From: Helopsaltes ochotensis
Taxonomy: Eukaryota; Chordata; Aves; Passeriformes; Locustellidae
Assembly (NCBI GenBank): GCA_013400155.1
Contig: VXBM01000286.1
Span: 515,431-579,430, forward strand
DNA length: 64,000 nucleotides
Direction: 5' to 3'
Below the pieces are notes generated by a model. It saw only the letters and a program-made list of their open reading frames with translations, was not told the DNA's origin and did not search any database. Each line of letters opens with the position of its first letter. Within the stretch, counting starts at the first letter, position 1. A program made the translations under genes and the position numbers. Below, piece after piece: positions 48,201 through 60,120 of this stretch.

Positions 48201-51200
48201 TCTGTCGTGTGTTTTGCAGTATGGATGTTTATTACACTGGCTGTAGCCAAGACATTTCAATCAGATGCTAGTCAGGCCTTTTTCTTGGCCATCCTCGCTC
48301 TTCTCTCTGCCCTTGTATTCACATGTAATCAGAAAGTTTTATTCCAGAAAGTATTAATTCAGTATCAGAAAGTATTAAGTTCCTGTTCTGGAGCTTTATA
48401 CCTGTCAGCCTATACCAAGTTGCTCAATTAAAAATATTTACTAAGGGGTGTGGAAATGCAGAGGCTTGATTTTCAAGAGCTAAGAGGGAAAGAGTTGTTT
48501 TTTTTTCTTGAAAAACCCCACTCAACCAATCAACAACAAAACAAAACCCCCCAAAACACAAACAAAATTGAAAAAAAAAAATCCCTTGAGCTGTTCTTAT
48601 GATGACAAAAGTGCTTTTGGTATTTGCTCGATGAGCAGTACAAAAGATTGATATTCACTTTGTCTTCCACTCATGTTTTCTGCTTGAAAATGTACAGGCA
48701 CTGGAGATACATAAGGCAGTGTTGAACCATCAAATGTATGAGGGAATGCATAGTTTTTGGATCACCAGATTATTAGAGAGAAATCAAACTTTTTCCGTAG
48801 TTTAATATTGCAGAAGAAAATTTCTGAGGCTTCTGTCTCTTCCTCAGTACTGGACTTGTTAATTTCCTAACTCCTAAAAAGCAGTGTATGCTTAGAACCC
48901 GTCAAGCCCAAACTTGTCTTCGAGTAACAGCATACTGTGATGTCTGTACTGAGAATGCTTTGTTCTGGTCACATCAAAGTGTATAGAATTGAAAGAATTT
49001 TCCTTATTTGTCTGCTGTTGTTTGCTGTTTAAGAAAACTATTTGTTTTCTTGGCTCATGTAAGTCTGAGTAGGGCTTAAGGTTTCACCTGGATCTTGAAG
49101 GCACAGACATTTATATTACATATCAGACTGTGGCCAAACTGAGGAGGGATGGAATTTCTAAAATCCATTCTGCGCTGAGGTCTTCACTTTCAAGGTTGGG
49201 CAAACAAAAGTCATTGCAGGGGGGTAGTTTGAATAAACAGAAGGAAAACAAAACAGTCCAGTAAGAACAAAAAATGTCACTAACCTTTGAATCAAAAATG
49301 AGCAGGTCCCATTCTTGTGTTACCTCTCAAAAAACTGCCTCCCTGACTCATCCTGCCCTGCTTCTCTTTTTACTCTAGCCAGCTTCCTATGGAAGAGCAA
49401 CCTTCTCTCCTTCCTCTTGGCTGAATCACTGTTGAAGGCTTTCAGCTGGAAATCCTGGGGTGGTTGAAATTAATATAATCAACATGGCTAGTCAGAGTAC
49501 CTAATGACTTTCTGCCTGCAAGCAGCGTGGCCCTGGTTTTGGATCTCATCTCTTTGGGCAGGAGAGCGCTGCTCAGATCTCCGGAGGGGGCTGGCCTCGC
49601 CAAGAGGAACACTTGTGCAGCTGACGGGGAGGATAAGCACATGTGTATGTCAGGATATTGGATGTCCATGTGGATGTGATATGTATGGGAGCTGCCAGCC
49701 CAGAAAGTGGAATATAGAGAGCAGAGTTCTCTGTCTTGGTCTTTCATGAAATGGATTTTGGAGGGAAGGTTATAAAATAACTCCGTTTTCTTACCTAGTT
49801 TGAGTTAACAGGAGCGGACTTGCTTAACTGTTATGAGTTTCATACTCAGTGTGAAAAAAATTCCAAATTTTCTTGCAAAGTTTAATTGGATCAAAATTTC
49901 AGCTTTTAATTTATAGAGGGTGGCTTATGGCTGCTTTTATGCCAGCTGTTGTAATAGTCTTTGATCTTTTCATCTAGGTTATATTTGTTTCCACTGCTAG
50001 CTGAAGGGCGATTGCTTTGACAATTCTGTTCAGAATGCCTGTATGAAAATTGCAGGGAGAATACTTCATGCCTAGAGGGTTTATGTCAATATTAAGTGAC
50101 AATTCTAACAGTTTTGATTTTGTGTGTTGAGGTGGGTAAGCTGGTGGTGTCTTTTTCCCTTTAAGTCTTGCGCTCAAAGGAAGGAGAACTACATAAAATA
50201 TGTGCAGCTTTTTTTCCTCTCTGTTAAGAGTAGATATGAGTCTTTTTCCTCTCTTCTCTTGGACAATCAGTGCTTCTCTACTACTCCTTTCTTTGTGATT
50301 GTGGTGGTAGAGTCTTTCCTCCTGCATTTAATTTAGCTGATGGCACAATGTGTCCTGATAAATGGTGAAGACTGCTATTGACTATTGGTTTTGATTTCCT
50401 GAGAGGATGAGCCTGCAGTTTAGGTACTTAGTTCTTTTTGAGTTTTTTTTTGTTTTCGCCCAGCCAATTAACATGGAAGCTGTGTGGGAACTGGAACATC
50501 CATACTGTGGAAATTTTCATGTTTCCAAGTAATTTTTCCTTGCAAAACTGAGCTCAGGATGTCTGCCAAGAAGACTGCCCCCTCGGGAGCTTGCCTGTGG
50601 GTGGGCTGGCTAGTCTTTTGGATCTGGCTTTCATTGAAAGATTTTTGACAGTATCACTTCCTGTAGAAATTTGTTTCTACAAATCAGCATTTTTCTATTG
50701 GAATTAAAAAAAAATCTGTTTAGAATTTCTGACTATAGTTAATGAAAACGAAACATTGAAGGGAAACTGAGGAATTTTGTGACCTCACCTGACAATGCCC
50801 TTTAAACATGGAGTAAAATAGCCTGTATCTGAGTTGTTCAGCTGGCAGGCTGTAAGCCTAGTGCTGCCTGCAGGCTGATTTCCTTTGAATAAGCTGCCAA
50901 GGTAGATAACTGGAGAGAGTGCTTTCCTTGCCCTCACCTGGTGTAGAAGGATATGTTGCAGTAAGTAAAGAAATAAGAGGAAGAGTGGAAAAAGGAGACT
51001 GAGTTCCCTTTTGTTCACCCCAGATCACCAGCTGCCATGTAGAGCATGGTCTTGGCAAGGTTTCCTGTGGGAAACGGGGAAATGGTTCCTGATGCCATTT
51101 TCTGCTCCCTATAATTTTGTGGCATGCGTGCAAAAAGCCGGTGCTGCCGGGTAGGGAAAACTCTGCTTTTCAGAGGAGCTCTTTGACCCAGAGTGGATGT

Positions 51201-52120
51201 GTGTGTCCAGTCAGACAGTTTGCAGTGGGCAGCTGGCAGTTCAGTCCTGCCTCGTGCTCTTCCCATAATGTGACTGGGGTGTGAAATTCCCCTCTCTGCT
51301 GTCAGCTCATGGAGATGCCTTGAAACCGGCCCCACCATCAAAAAGCCATCCTGTAGCTTCCCAATTCTAGTAGTACTGCTGCATGGATCTCTCGTTTGTT
51401 CTCTTGCTGGAAGGTAAAATTTAATAAGACAGCAAAAAGCTTTCATTTCTAAGGTTTTTAGAAGAAATGAATGTGGGAAGAAGTGACAGTTTTTAAAACC
51501 AATAGGTTAAAAGAAACTTTTGCATCCATCACAGATAGAAATACAAAGTGAAGAAATAGAAGTAGATTGATTACCATTAAATCTTTGAGAAAAAAACGTG
51601 TTTGTATTTTGAGTTTATTTTATTTTTTAAGTTTGGTTCATTTGTCTTTAGGAACTTCCAGCACTGGAAGAATAGTAACTGGACATAAACTCTTCCCATT
51701 TTTTTGTTAAATAAATGTAAATTGCATGTTTCTTTGACTTCCATAGCCTTATAATAAATTACTGGCTTGTGAAGGATCAGATCCAATGTATCCTTCATCA
51801 ATGAAATCTCCACAAGTGCCCCAAAGCATAATATATTTTCATGCTGTTGCGCTTGGACCAAGTCAAGCTGTGCTGGTAAAGCTGTCTTTGGCTGCGTGCA
51901 AGGCTCATAATCCATAGGTTATTGCTCTGCCAAGTCTAATGGGACTTGGGCACAGCATGAAAACATACTGTTCCGGCATTTGCCTGGCTGCAAGAAGGGA
52001 ACCCAGCTCCACAGGTCCTGCCCAGCAAACATTTGGAGCAGATTGCAGCACCCTTTTATCACTGAGTTAGTGAGAATCATCAGGAGCTCTCAAGAGCTCA
52101 TTAATTATATTTCTCTGAGC
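45298..52120. other. Non-coding stretch of nearly 7 kb
   Basis: No gene or repeat family was recognised. A-runs occur at 47040-47055 and 47730-47750. Small CpG-bearing patches with open frames on both strands lie at 49500-49750 and 51015-51446, but none of the products (up to 143 codons) is recognisable. Confidence 0.45.
48484..48590 (+). repeat. A/C-rich low-complexity tract
   Basis: After a T-run the plus strand becomes a mixture of A and C with CAACAAAACAAAACCCCCCA-type words, ending in an A-run. A similar A/C-rich tract occurs at 58190-58250, and its complement type (G/T) occurs at 57175-57215. These look like simple low-complexity DNA. Confidence 0.6.
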
Positions 52121-52220
52121 ATAGTGTTTTGGCATTTTGAGTACAGCTAATTACAAGCAGATCTTAATCTTGGAGTTTTTTTCCTTGTAATTAATTATTT
52201 CTTCATTATCTTTAAACTAT
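52121..52220. promoter_or_regulatory. Possible enhancer with inverted TAATTACAAG sites
   Basis: TAATTACAAG at 52148-52157 and CTTGTAATTA at 52194-52203 are perfect 10-bp reverse complements separated by 36 bases, in a TAAT-rich setting. Paired homeodomain-type sites are typical of developmental enhancers. Confidence 0.3.
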
Positions 52221-52429
52221 TTGACTAAGCAGTTTACATCCTGCTCTTGCTTCTTTAGCAGATGTCTTGAGAAAACAGATGTTACTGTTTTCAAGAAAGG
52301 AAGGTTCATCCTTTTCTAGATGGAAGAAAGCTCTGCAGTTTAATTGTTAACATGGAAAATGTAAGGGAACAAGCACATTGGGGTTTTTTGTGCTAAGCTA
52401 AATATCTCACACTGATGCTGTGACTGGAA

Positions 52430-52535
52430 TATGTGTATATAAATACATACATAAAATTAATATTCCAGTAATATATATTTTATCTTATATATGCATATAA
52501 TATATATATGACATATTAAAAATATATACCTCAAG
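52430..52535. repeat. AT-rich microsatellite-like tract
   Basis: This is an imperfect run of TA and ATAT units (GTATATAAATACATACATAA through TATATATGCATATAATATAT) of about 100 bases. It is likely to vary in length and to be easily melted. Confidence 0.75.
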
Positions 52536-52779
52536 GGTTTTCACCTGTTCTGAATTCTTAAATATTTTGAGTGGGGTTTTAAAAAGACATGTAGATGTTT
52601 GTTAAATCTAGTCTCACTGAAACTGGTGGCAGGCTTGACAGCCTAACAATTCTGAAGTGAGTAATTTGTTTAGAATCGTCAAGTGTTGTTTAGACAGTGT
52701 TAAACCATGTGCCTGATGGATATTGAAGGTGAAAGAGTTAACTTTTAAAGAAGATTTTCTTAAAAAATGCTGCCTACAA

Positions 52780-52990
52780 GTAATTCCTGATCTTATTATT
52801 TAAAACTGCTCTTACTAACAAATTAGCTTCTGTGGCCAAAGATAGCTTAGGTTAGTCTTTAATAGATATTTGGAGATAATCTTTGTTAATTAGGATTTAT
52901 TAGCCTTTAGCCAGACTCCAGTGCTTGATTAAGCCAAGGTAATTAAACTCTTAAGTCTGTCCGGCTAATCAAGAGGAGCAGTCCTACCTA
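52780..52990. promoter_or_regulatory. Possible conserved non-coding element rich in TAAT and GATA words
   Basis: The block contains AACAAATTAGC, GTTAATTAGG, TTATTAGCC, GGTAATTAAAC and AGATAATC words. It also has a near-perfect inverted pair, CTTGATTAAGCC at 52924-52935 and GGCTAATCAAG at 52963-52973. The density of homeodomain-like sites is the highest I noticed in the window. Conservation is untested. Confidence 0.3.
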
Positions 52991-53873
52991 AAGCTGCAGT
53001 TCTTGATAAGTGGAATCAGTGAGCTGTTAGTCTGCTGGTGGATTTCTGGATTGAATCCAATAAATCTCAATTGGCTTGTGTAGGTTTTGTGGTTTTGGAT
53101 AACAAAGGCATCAGATGTGCTGTGCAAAGTTCTGTTTCCATATGCCCCATTTTTGAGGCTGTGACAATAAAGTAGATTAGTCCTGACACACAATGAAAAC
53201 TTTTTCATTAAAACTTTGCTCTCACAATAAGGAGTAAAGATTATCCAGTTATGAAAACCAGGGAACAGTTGATTGTGGTGTGTTGGGCCACTCTGAATCA
53301 GAATGATGAGTATTTTCTTTTATTCCTTATTGGAAAAAAACCTTTAGGCTGCTGCCTTTTGTCAAATCATACTGAAGTATACACAAACACTGACAATATT
53401 CCCTGCTGGTCTACGTGTTGTATGGACATTTTAAAAGCTTGGGTGTTAGCTGTGATTCAGGTGTTCAGTGGTACATGTGGTGTGACTCCTCCTTTGACCC
53501 CAAACTCAGTATGAATATTGTGTTTAAATGCCTTAGTAGCTTTTCAGTTTTGTTTGAATTTTAGAGGAGTTTTGATTCTACTATTCCACAGCTTGCAATT
53601 TCTGGGAGATATCTGGAGAAAAATCAACTTCTTTAGTTTTGTCTCGGAATTGTCAACAGACAAAAGACTTCTTGGCCTCATAGCAAGTTCCTTTGTACAT
53701 GTCACAGGGGTTGTCACTAACAATGGCCTCACAAAAAAAAAAAAAAGTTTCTATGTCTGGTAATCAGCAGAAAATGCACTGCTGGTTCTGTGAGGGATCC
53801 TCCTGGCAGGAAGGACATGCTGTAGCAGGGGTTGGCACTGCTCAGCTCTCATTTTCTCTCTTCTCTCCTGCAG

Positions 53874-54051
53874 GCCTTTGAGTATGATTAAAGACTTCTT
53901 ATGTGCATGTTTCTCATACCATGCTCATCATCTATGCAAATGTCAGAAGAGAATTTTGTCAGTGGTACAATGCAATTGCTTACTCTGGTTTCATGCGTTG
54001 TTTTGGTTTCGCCTGTTCCACTATGAAATGTTTTCCAGGCTTTTGATTTAA
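53874..54051 (+). other. Open segment behind a very strong splice acceptor
   Basis: One of the longest pyrimidine tracts in the window (CTCATTTTCTCTCTTCTCTC) ends in CTGCAG at 53873. After one base, a frame is open for 58 codons to a stop at 54049-54051. The product is rich in Cys and His near its start (CACFSYHAHHLCKCQKR). No good donor follows, so it would be a terminal exon. The required entry phase does not match the 19419 or 35354 candidates. It may be an alternative last exon, a pseudo-exon or chance. Confidence 0.25.
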
Positions 54052-57000
54052 AAAAACCGCATTGGTAGAGAAGAAGCAGGGAGTTGGTATTTAGAAAAGA
54101 TCATATTAGGTTGTGTTTATATAATATTGTTAAGAAATTGGTAGCTTTGAGAAATTGCTTTGGTACTTTCTGGGAGCCAGGCCTTGACATGAGGCTTGCA
54201 GCCACCTGGGGAGCAGTTCCTTGTCCTCAGGCCCTCTTTAAAATGGGAAGGTGGGTGTTTGCCGTGCTCTTGGATGAGGCTGTTGATACCACACGTGACC
54301 CCGGAGTACTTTGTTGGGATGGGATGGATCTGATGAGGCCCGCAGCTCTTCAAGTGCTGCGGGAAGAATCTGTCTAAAAGGTTAGAGAGGAGACCCGCTG
54401 CCAGCACAGAGGGAGAGTGTTCCTCTGAAGGGATGTGTGCACACAGATGTTTGGCTCTCACTGAAAGTTCACTTGATTTAGTATTGAAATGTGGTGTTAA
54501 TAAACCGAGCAGAGTTGTAGCTGATGTGTTGGCCAAATGGTGGCTTAATATGCTCCTAATTAGCAAGGTCCATCATGAGATAAATGTGCCTAGGTCTGCA
54601 CTGATAGTTCTATCATCTAAGAACAGATCTCTCTTCCTGATGCTGAAGATGTGCAAAACTTCTCTGAGCTTGCCTCAAATTAAAGTGCTTTGTGTGGGTC
54701 TCTGCTGGTTGGTGCTGTCCTTAAATACAGTGGAAAAAGACATGGCATGTGTTGGAGGATCTTGTGCCTGGTTATTTTTACTACGACCCCTCTCTAAAGT
54801 AATTTGAGAAAATTCCTCTGCTTTTCCAGAGTTTTAGCTGGAAAGGCTGCCAGCTCATTTTGTTTGTTGTTATTATCTAAAAATGAATGAAGAGGAATGA
54901 AAGAGTTGCGAAGAACATACTGGCATCATGAAACTGTGGTTTGTGTTTACAAGTCATTTAAGTAAACCTCATAAAGTTTAAAGGAGGACATTTTTTAAGT
55001 GCTCTTTAGTCTTCAAGGCTGACTAATTAAAAAAAGAAATCTTGTTTTTTGCTCCACATTGTGGCTGAAGGTGTTTGACTGCATAAAGTAAGCACTGAAG
55101 CCACTTGTCCTCTTGTGGTATCAAGTCCTGTTGCTGATGTGTTTTCCTTATGTGCTACAGGAATGCTTCTGTTTTGAGTTGCAAACTAAATTTGAGAGGG
55201 TTTTTATAGTTTTAAATCAATTAAACATTCTCACTAGATTTTTATGGACTGGGTTGTGTTCCTTTATTGGCTTTTAAGCCTGTTATTTCATTGCTGATTC
55301 CTCAGAGCCCAAGGGAACACAGAATTTTTTTCCTTAAGCAACCATTTCAGAAGGCAGAACAGGTTGGGAAAGCCAACCCTGTGTTTACTCAGCATTGCAA
55401 ATTGTCATTCCTTATAGTTTGAAGGAGTGTGACTAATACTGTGTTCATTACAGATTTACCTTTTGTCCTCTCCTTCCATTTTTATTGACATCCACCATGT
55501 AATATCTGTTTAACATTTCGGATAGGTTTTGCAGAAGTCAGACTCCAAAGTTGAAAAAGCCTTCAAGTTTTTCATGCCTTTTTTTATTTGGGGAAAAAGC
55601 ATGAGGAATGGACAGGGTACTCAGCTCCAGTTCAGGAAATGGAGCAGGAGTTCTGAGTCCTGGAGTTTATATTCTCATACAGGACAAGACTTCTGTAACT
55701 GAGGTCAGTTTTTCTAGTTAAACACTACATTCACTTAAACACTACAGTCATACTCTTTGCCTTCTGTTCTGCTTTGCAGATGAACTCCATTACTGTACTT
55801 CATGTCCCCTACATTAATGACTGAAAGAAATTAAGAAATATTGGAATTCCTTTATGTATGAGCTTTTGTGTGGTGGTTTTGGAAACCACCCAGAACAGAG
55901 GCAGTGTTGTTTTCACCTGAAACCTGGGTACTGTGATACATGAAATCAAACTAATATTCTTAGAAATTCAGCCTTCCCTTGGTGTTTATATTTTGTATCT
56001 TAGGACTTGTACATGATTAAATGCAATCCAGATCATGTGAAGCTGGTCCATGGGCTCATCCGTTGTTTCCTTTGATAAATTCCAGGAATTTACAGGTACT
56101 TGTTTCCTGCCCTTTCTTTGTGTTAATCTTGGTGGTAAAAGTTTGTGTCTTCACCACGTGTTCTTCCAAGGATTGAATGCTCCCATGAAATGAAGGGGGA
56201 TCCTTCCCAGTCTAGGCTTCACATACCTGAGTAGGGCATTACTGTTAATCACCCAGTGCCTGTTGTGTGGGGAAACAGAGGAATCAGAGTTGCTGCTTTT
56301 GCTCTCATATTCTTCATGAGTAATAATCTCAATAACAGATAATTAGAAATTCTAAAGTCATAAGAAATGCCAAGGAAGTGTTAGAAACAGGGAGTGACCA
56401 CAGTGACTCAAAGCTGGAGGTGTCTTCTATTTCAAAATGTGGTTTCCTGGGGAAAAAAAAAAAACCCACCACACCAAGGAATCAATTCTGAAGGATATGG
56501 GTTATGGTTAAAGTTTATGACTTTTAATATTTTTTAGATTTTAAATATATTGTTTCAGGAAAAAAAAAATCCCCAACCCCTAATCTCAAGATTCAGGGTC
56601 TCTCCTGAGATGGAAATATGGAAACATTATTCTTTTACTGGAATCAAGATCTAAGTCCACGATTCTTGTCCCAGAGAGAAGCTGAACATTCATTTGTTTC
56701 TGAGGAAGTCAACAATTCGTCAAATTACTGAATTAGAAAACCTATCCTTTGAGTTTCTGGTGCAATTTGATATTGCAGCACAAACCTGTCAAATGTAACC
56801 TCTGTTTCAGTTGCTTTCACAAATGTTTCTCACTTTCCATCAGAAGGTCTAGGGACATTAGTTTAAATGAACAGAACCTCATTTGTTTTATTCAGTTATG
56901 TAAGTCATAGTTTTATTTCTGCTGACTATAACCTTTAATGAAGTAGGGGAAGATGCTATCACCTTTGAGAAAAGAAGAAGAAAACTTACTATTTTCTAAG

Positions 57001-57100
57001 AGACATTTTGGAAGGCTGTGCTGCCCATCCACATGTTATGGATTGAATAGAATTACTGTGATTGGGAGGAATTTTTTCATGGTATTAATACTGCTTGCTG
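54052..57100. other. Non-coding stretch
   Basis: No gene or repeat was recognised. Near 54292-54363 there is a CACGTG E-box and a 7-bp stem (CCCGCAG with CTGCGGG, 11-base loop) in a small CpG-bearing patch. The 149-codon minus-strand frame at 54117-54566 is the longest in the window but shows no domain. A strong acceptor at 55779 leads into only 14 open codons. Confidence 0.45.
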
Positions 57101-57122
57101 CAGCCAGCACTAGATGGTGCAG
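57101..57122 (+). promoter_or_regulatory. CTCF-like motif
   Basis: CAGCCAGCACTAGATGGTGC resembles the CTCF core, and its centre GCACTAGATGGTGC is nearly palindromic. It lies 14 kb from the similar word at 43068, in the same orientation. Weak on sequence alone. Confidence 0.28.
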
Positions 57123-58877
57123 AGCCTATACCTTGAAGCTGACTAAAGAGGCTTTTTTTTCTTCCTTGTTTGTATTTTGGGGTTTGTTTGGGGTTTTTTT
57201 TTTGGTTTTTCTTGGCTTGGTTCACAGTAACTTGTGACTGCCAGCATTGCTGAAGGTGGTGAGTAGGGAAAAGGACCCCACAGTCCTAAGCTTGAGCCAG
57301 CTTATTCAACACTGTACCCCTTACATTCAGGCACATAACAGTATCTGGTATGTAAGGAACAAATAAATTAATAAAAAGTTACAAGTTATACTTTAAAATG
57401 CATTTTAAAAATATGGGAGCTGATCTCTTGGGTTTTGTTATATTTGCATGTATTACCTCATTAACAGTAAAAACAGCCTTATTCCCTTCTGTGAAATTCT
57501 GGTGCAATTCCTGTTCAACTGTTTTAATTGTGTTGGATTCCTATCTAATTCCCAGTAGTTTTCATAAAGGATCAGGCCTTATAATAGCATGAAACAATTA
57601 TCTGAAAGTATTGGTTGACACATGACTCAAGTATGTAGTTATAGGCTGAGAAGGAAGAGAAATTTTAGTAAAACTGCATTTCTGATTAAGAGTTTTTATT
57701 TTTAAGCTGTAGTAGTATTTAACCCAGAGTGTCACTAAATGTGGCCTAAAAAGGCACACGTGGTGTGTTTGCACTGCTGTGCATGGGGCTCTGGGTGGGA
57801 AATTATCTTTTTGCTTGGCTGCTATTTCTCAGACCTCATGACCTAACACAAATGAGTGCTCCTCCTTCTGGTATTTAGGAGGTAAATATGTAGTTTAAAA
57901 AAATATTCAGCCAACCCCAGAACTAACTAAAAAAAAAAAAAGGAAAAAGAGCATGGCAAAAATTTAATAAATATAACTCTGCCTGGAATTAGTTTGCGTA
58001 CCAAGGCATAAGAATCTCAAAGTCTGTTGTGACAGATGCTCAGGGAAAAGAAATTCACCAGCAGATATTTTTTTTTGCTAACCTAAACCAGGATTATACA
58101 ACTAAGATAAATCTTATCTCCAATAGCTGCTTGATTTCCCTCTTAAACCCTTATTTAAAGATTTTTGAGGATTTATGAAGATTGAAGAAAAATAACCCCA
58201 AACCCCACAACAAATACCATCTCAAAACCCCAAAGCTGAACCCAGACACTTTATTATTGCCCTGGAAGAGGTAATGCAGCAGAGCTGCACCCACTGATTC
58301 CTCAGACAACCTTGCAGGGTCCGTGGCCTCAGCCTAAATAACTTGGGAGAAAGCTGATGCTTCTGCACCTGTCCTCACAAGGTTCTGCTCAATCCATCCT
58401 CTTTTATTGAAACAAAATGAGCAGAGGGCTCAGCCACAGACAATTAAGGTAGAATTAATGTATGATCCTGTTATAGCATGCTTAACCTTTACTTCATCTC
58501 TTAATTTAGTTTAATTCAATCCTAATCTTCATTTAGGTCAAACTAATTCCTATTTGAGAGGTAATGAGGAAGAACATCTTGAGTAGGGTAAGGTACAGTA
58601 ACTCACAATGGTTTCATGGATGTAATCAAGGCCTCATCACCTGTAGCTATACACTAGAGTGTGTTTTTTCTTGCTGTGACTACTCTGTAAATAAGTACTT
58701 CCACAGCACTTTTCCTGCCCTCTTTTTGAGTTGAATAATATGTGCACAGAGCTTAAAGATCTTATGAGAAGTGTACTTTCAGGGTCTAATCTGGTTGGGA
58801 CCTTATGAAGACATTTAAATGTGTCTGAATATGTCTGTGTTGCTAGCCATATGCACATTAATCTAGTTATGGTCACT
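57123..58877. other. Non-coding stretch with low-complexity runs
   Basis: G/T-rich runs lie near 57175-57215, an A-run near 57930-57942 and an A/C-rich tract near 58190-58250. No gene was recognised. Confidence 0.5.
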
Positions 58878-60120
58878 TTTCACAGAGTCATAGAGTCTCA
58901 AGGGGTTATAAGGGACCTTAGATATCATCTAGTCCCAACCCCCCTGCTAGGGGCAGGGACATCTCCTACTAGACCAGGCTGCTCAAGGCCTTATCCAACC
59001 TGGATTTGAACACTGCCAGGGTTGGGGCACCCATGAGCTCCCTGGGCAGCCTATTCCCCTTTCTCACCACCTTCACAGTAGAAATTTTCTTCCTAATATC
59101 TGGCCTCAATTTCCCCTCTGTCAGTTTGTATTCAGTACCTCTTGTCCCATCTCTGCAGTTCCTGATGAAGAGTCCCTCTCCCATTTCCCTCATTGGCTCC
59201 CTTCAGATAATGGAAGGTTACTCTGAATTCTCCACTCAGTCTTTTCCAGGCTGAGCAGTCCCAGCTTTCTCAGCCTGTCCTCACAGGGCAGGTGCTTAGC
59301 TCCTCATCAGCCTTGTGGCCCTTACCTGGAACTGCTTCAAGAATTCTGTGTTCTTATGTTTGGAACACCAGACCTGTGCAGAGTGCTCCAGGTGGGGTCT
59401 CACCAGAGCATGATTTCCTCTTCATAAATCCACAGAGGCTGTTACCAGTCACCTCTTCCTTTTTCATGTGCCTTAACATAGTTTCCAGGGGAATTTGCTC
59501 CATGGTCTTGCACAAAGGTGAGACTTACTGGTCTGAAGTTCCTTGGGTCTTTCACTTTCCCCCTTCTAAAAATAAAGGTTATATTTCCCCTTTTCCGACT
59601 GTCAGGAACTTTGCCTGACAGCCATAATTTTTCAGAAATGATGGATAGTGGCTTAGCAACTTTTTCTGCCAGTTCCTTTAGGATGTGTGGATGAATCTCA
59701 TCAGGTCCCATGGACCTGTGCACGTTCAGGTTCCTTAGATGGACTAGAACCTGATCCTCTCCTACAGTGGGCTCAGGGTCTTCATTCTCCCAGTCCCTGA
59801 ATTTACCTTTCCTGACTTGGGTGCCATGGCTGAGTCCTCATCCTCCCTCAGGCTGACTTCCATACTCTGCAGCTGGTCACTGACACAGAGGGCTACATCC
59901 TCTCCAGGTCTCCCTAGCCTGTCTTTACTGAAAATCCTAAATCCTCCCATTCCAATGTTGCAGTCAGGAGCCACCCCACCATATCTCTGTGAGGCCAGTG
60001 ATATTCCCACATGGGCAGGTGCATGTCTCTAGTTGCCCACTTGTTCCCCAAACCACGTGCATTTGTGTCTAGGCATCTGAGAATGGGTAAAAGCATTTCC
60101 CCAGTCTTCAAGGCAGTCAT
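58878..60120 (-). mobile_element. Collapsed CR1 LINE with remnants of ORF2, minus strand
   Basis: Read on the minus strand, three CR1 blocks are joined in the correct order. The first, at about 60120-59812, is the start of the ORF2 endonuclease (TNARGLGNKW, later KDRLGRPGEDVALCV). The second, at about 59812-59408, is the linker and early reverse transcriptase (GPDEIHPHILKELAEKVAKP, RNFRPVSLT, and GFMKRKSC after a frameshift near 59510). The third, at 59407-58880, is the end of ORF2 and the 3' region, ending at an octamer-like CTATGACTCTGTG. A full CR1 is about 4.5 kb, so most of the endonuclease and reverse transcriptase are missing. Stops and frameshifts make it non-functional. Confidence 0.88.
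59442..59723 (-). pseudogene. CR1 ORF2 reverse transcriptase fragment
   Basis: A 93-codon open frame carries the early reverse-transcriptase region of CR1-type LINEs, recognisable from GPDEIHPHILKEL, KPLSIISEKLW and RNFRPVSLT. A frameshift after about residue 70 moves the rest out of frame. The catalytic aspartate motif of the palm domain lies in the deleted part, so there is no enzyme activity. Confidence 0.85.

Noticed and set aside
51015..51446. 143-codon minus-strand frame
   Set aside because: No domain or homologue was recognised and other frames of similar size overlap it. Length alone is not evidence.
54117..54566. Longest open frame in the window, 149 codons on the minus strand
   Set aside because: No recognisable domain, splice support or codon pattern. 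A rough estimate at about 40% GC suggests that a frame this long is expected about once by chance in 64 kb over six frames.
55780..55824. Strong acceptor TTCTGCTTTGCAG followed by an ATG frame
   Set aside because: Only 14 codons are open and no donor follows. Probably a decoy acceptor.
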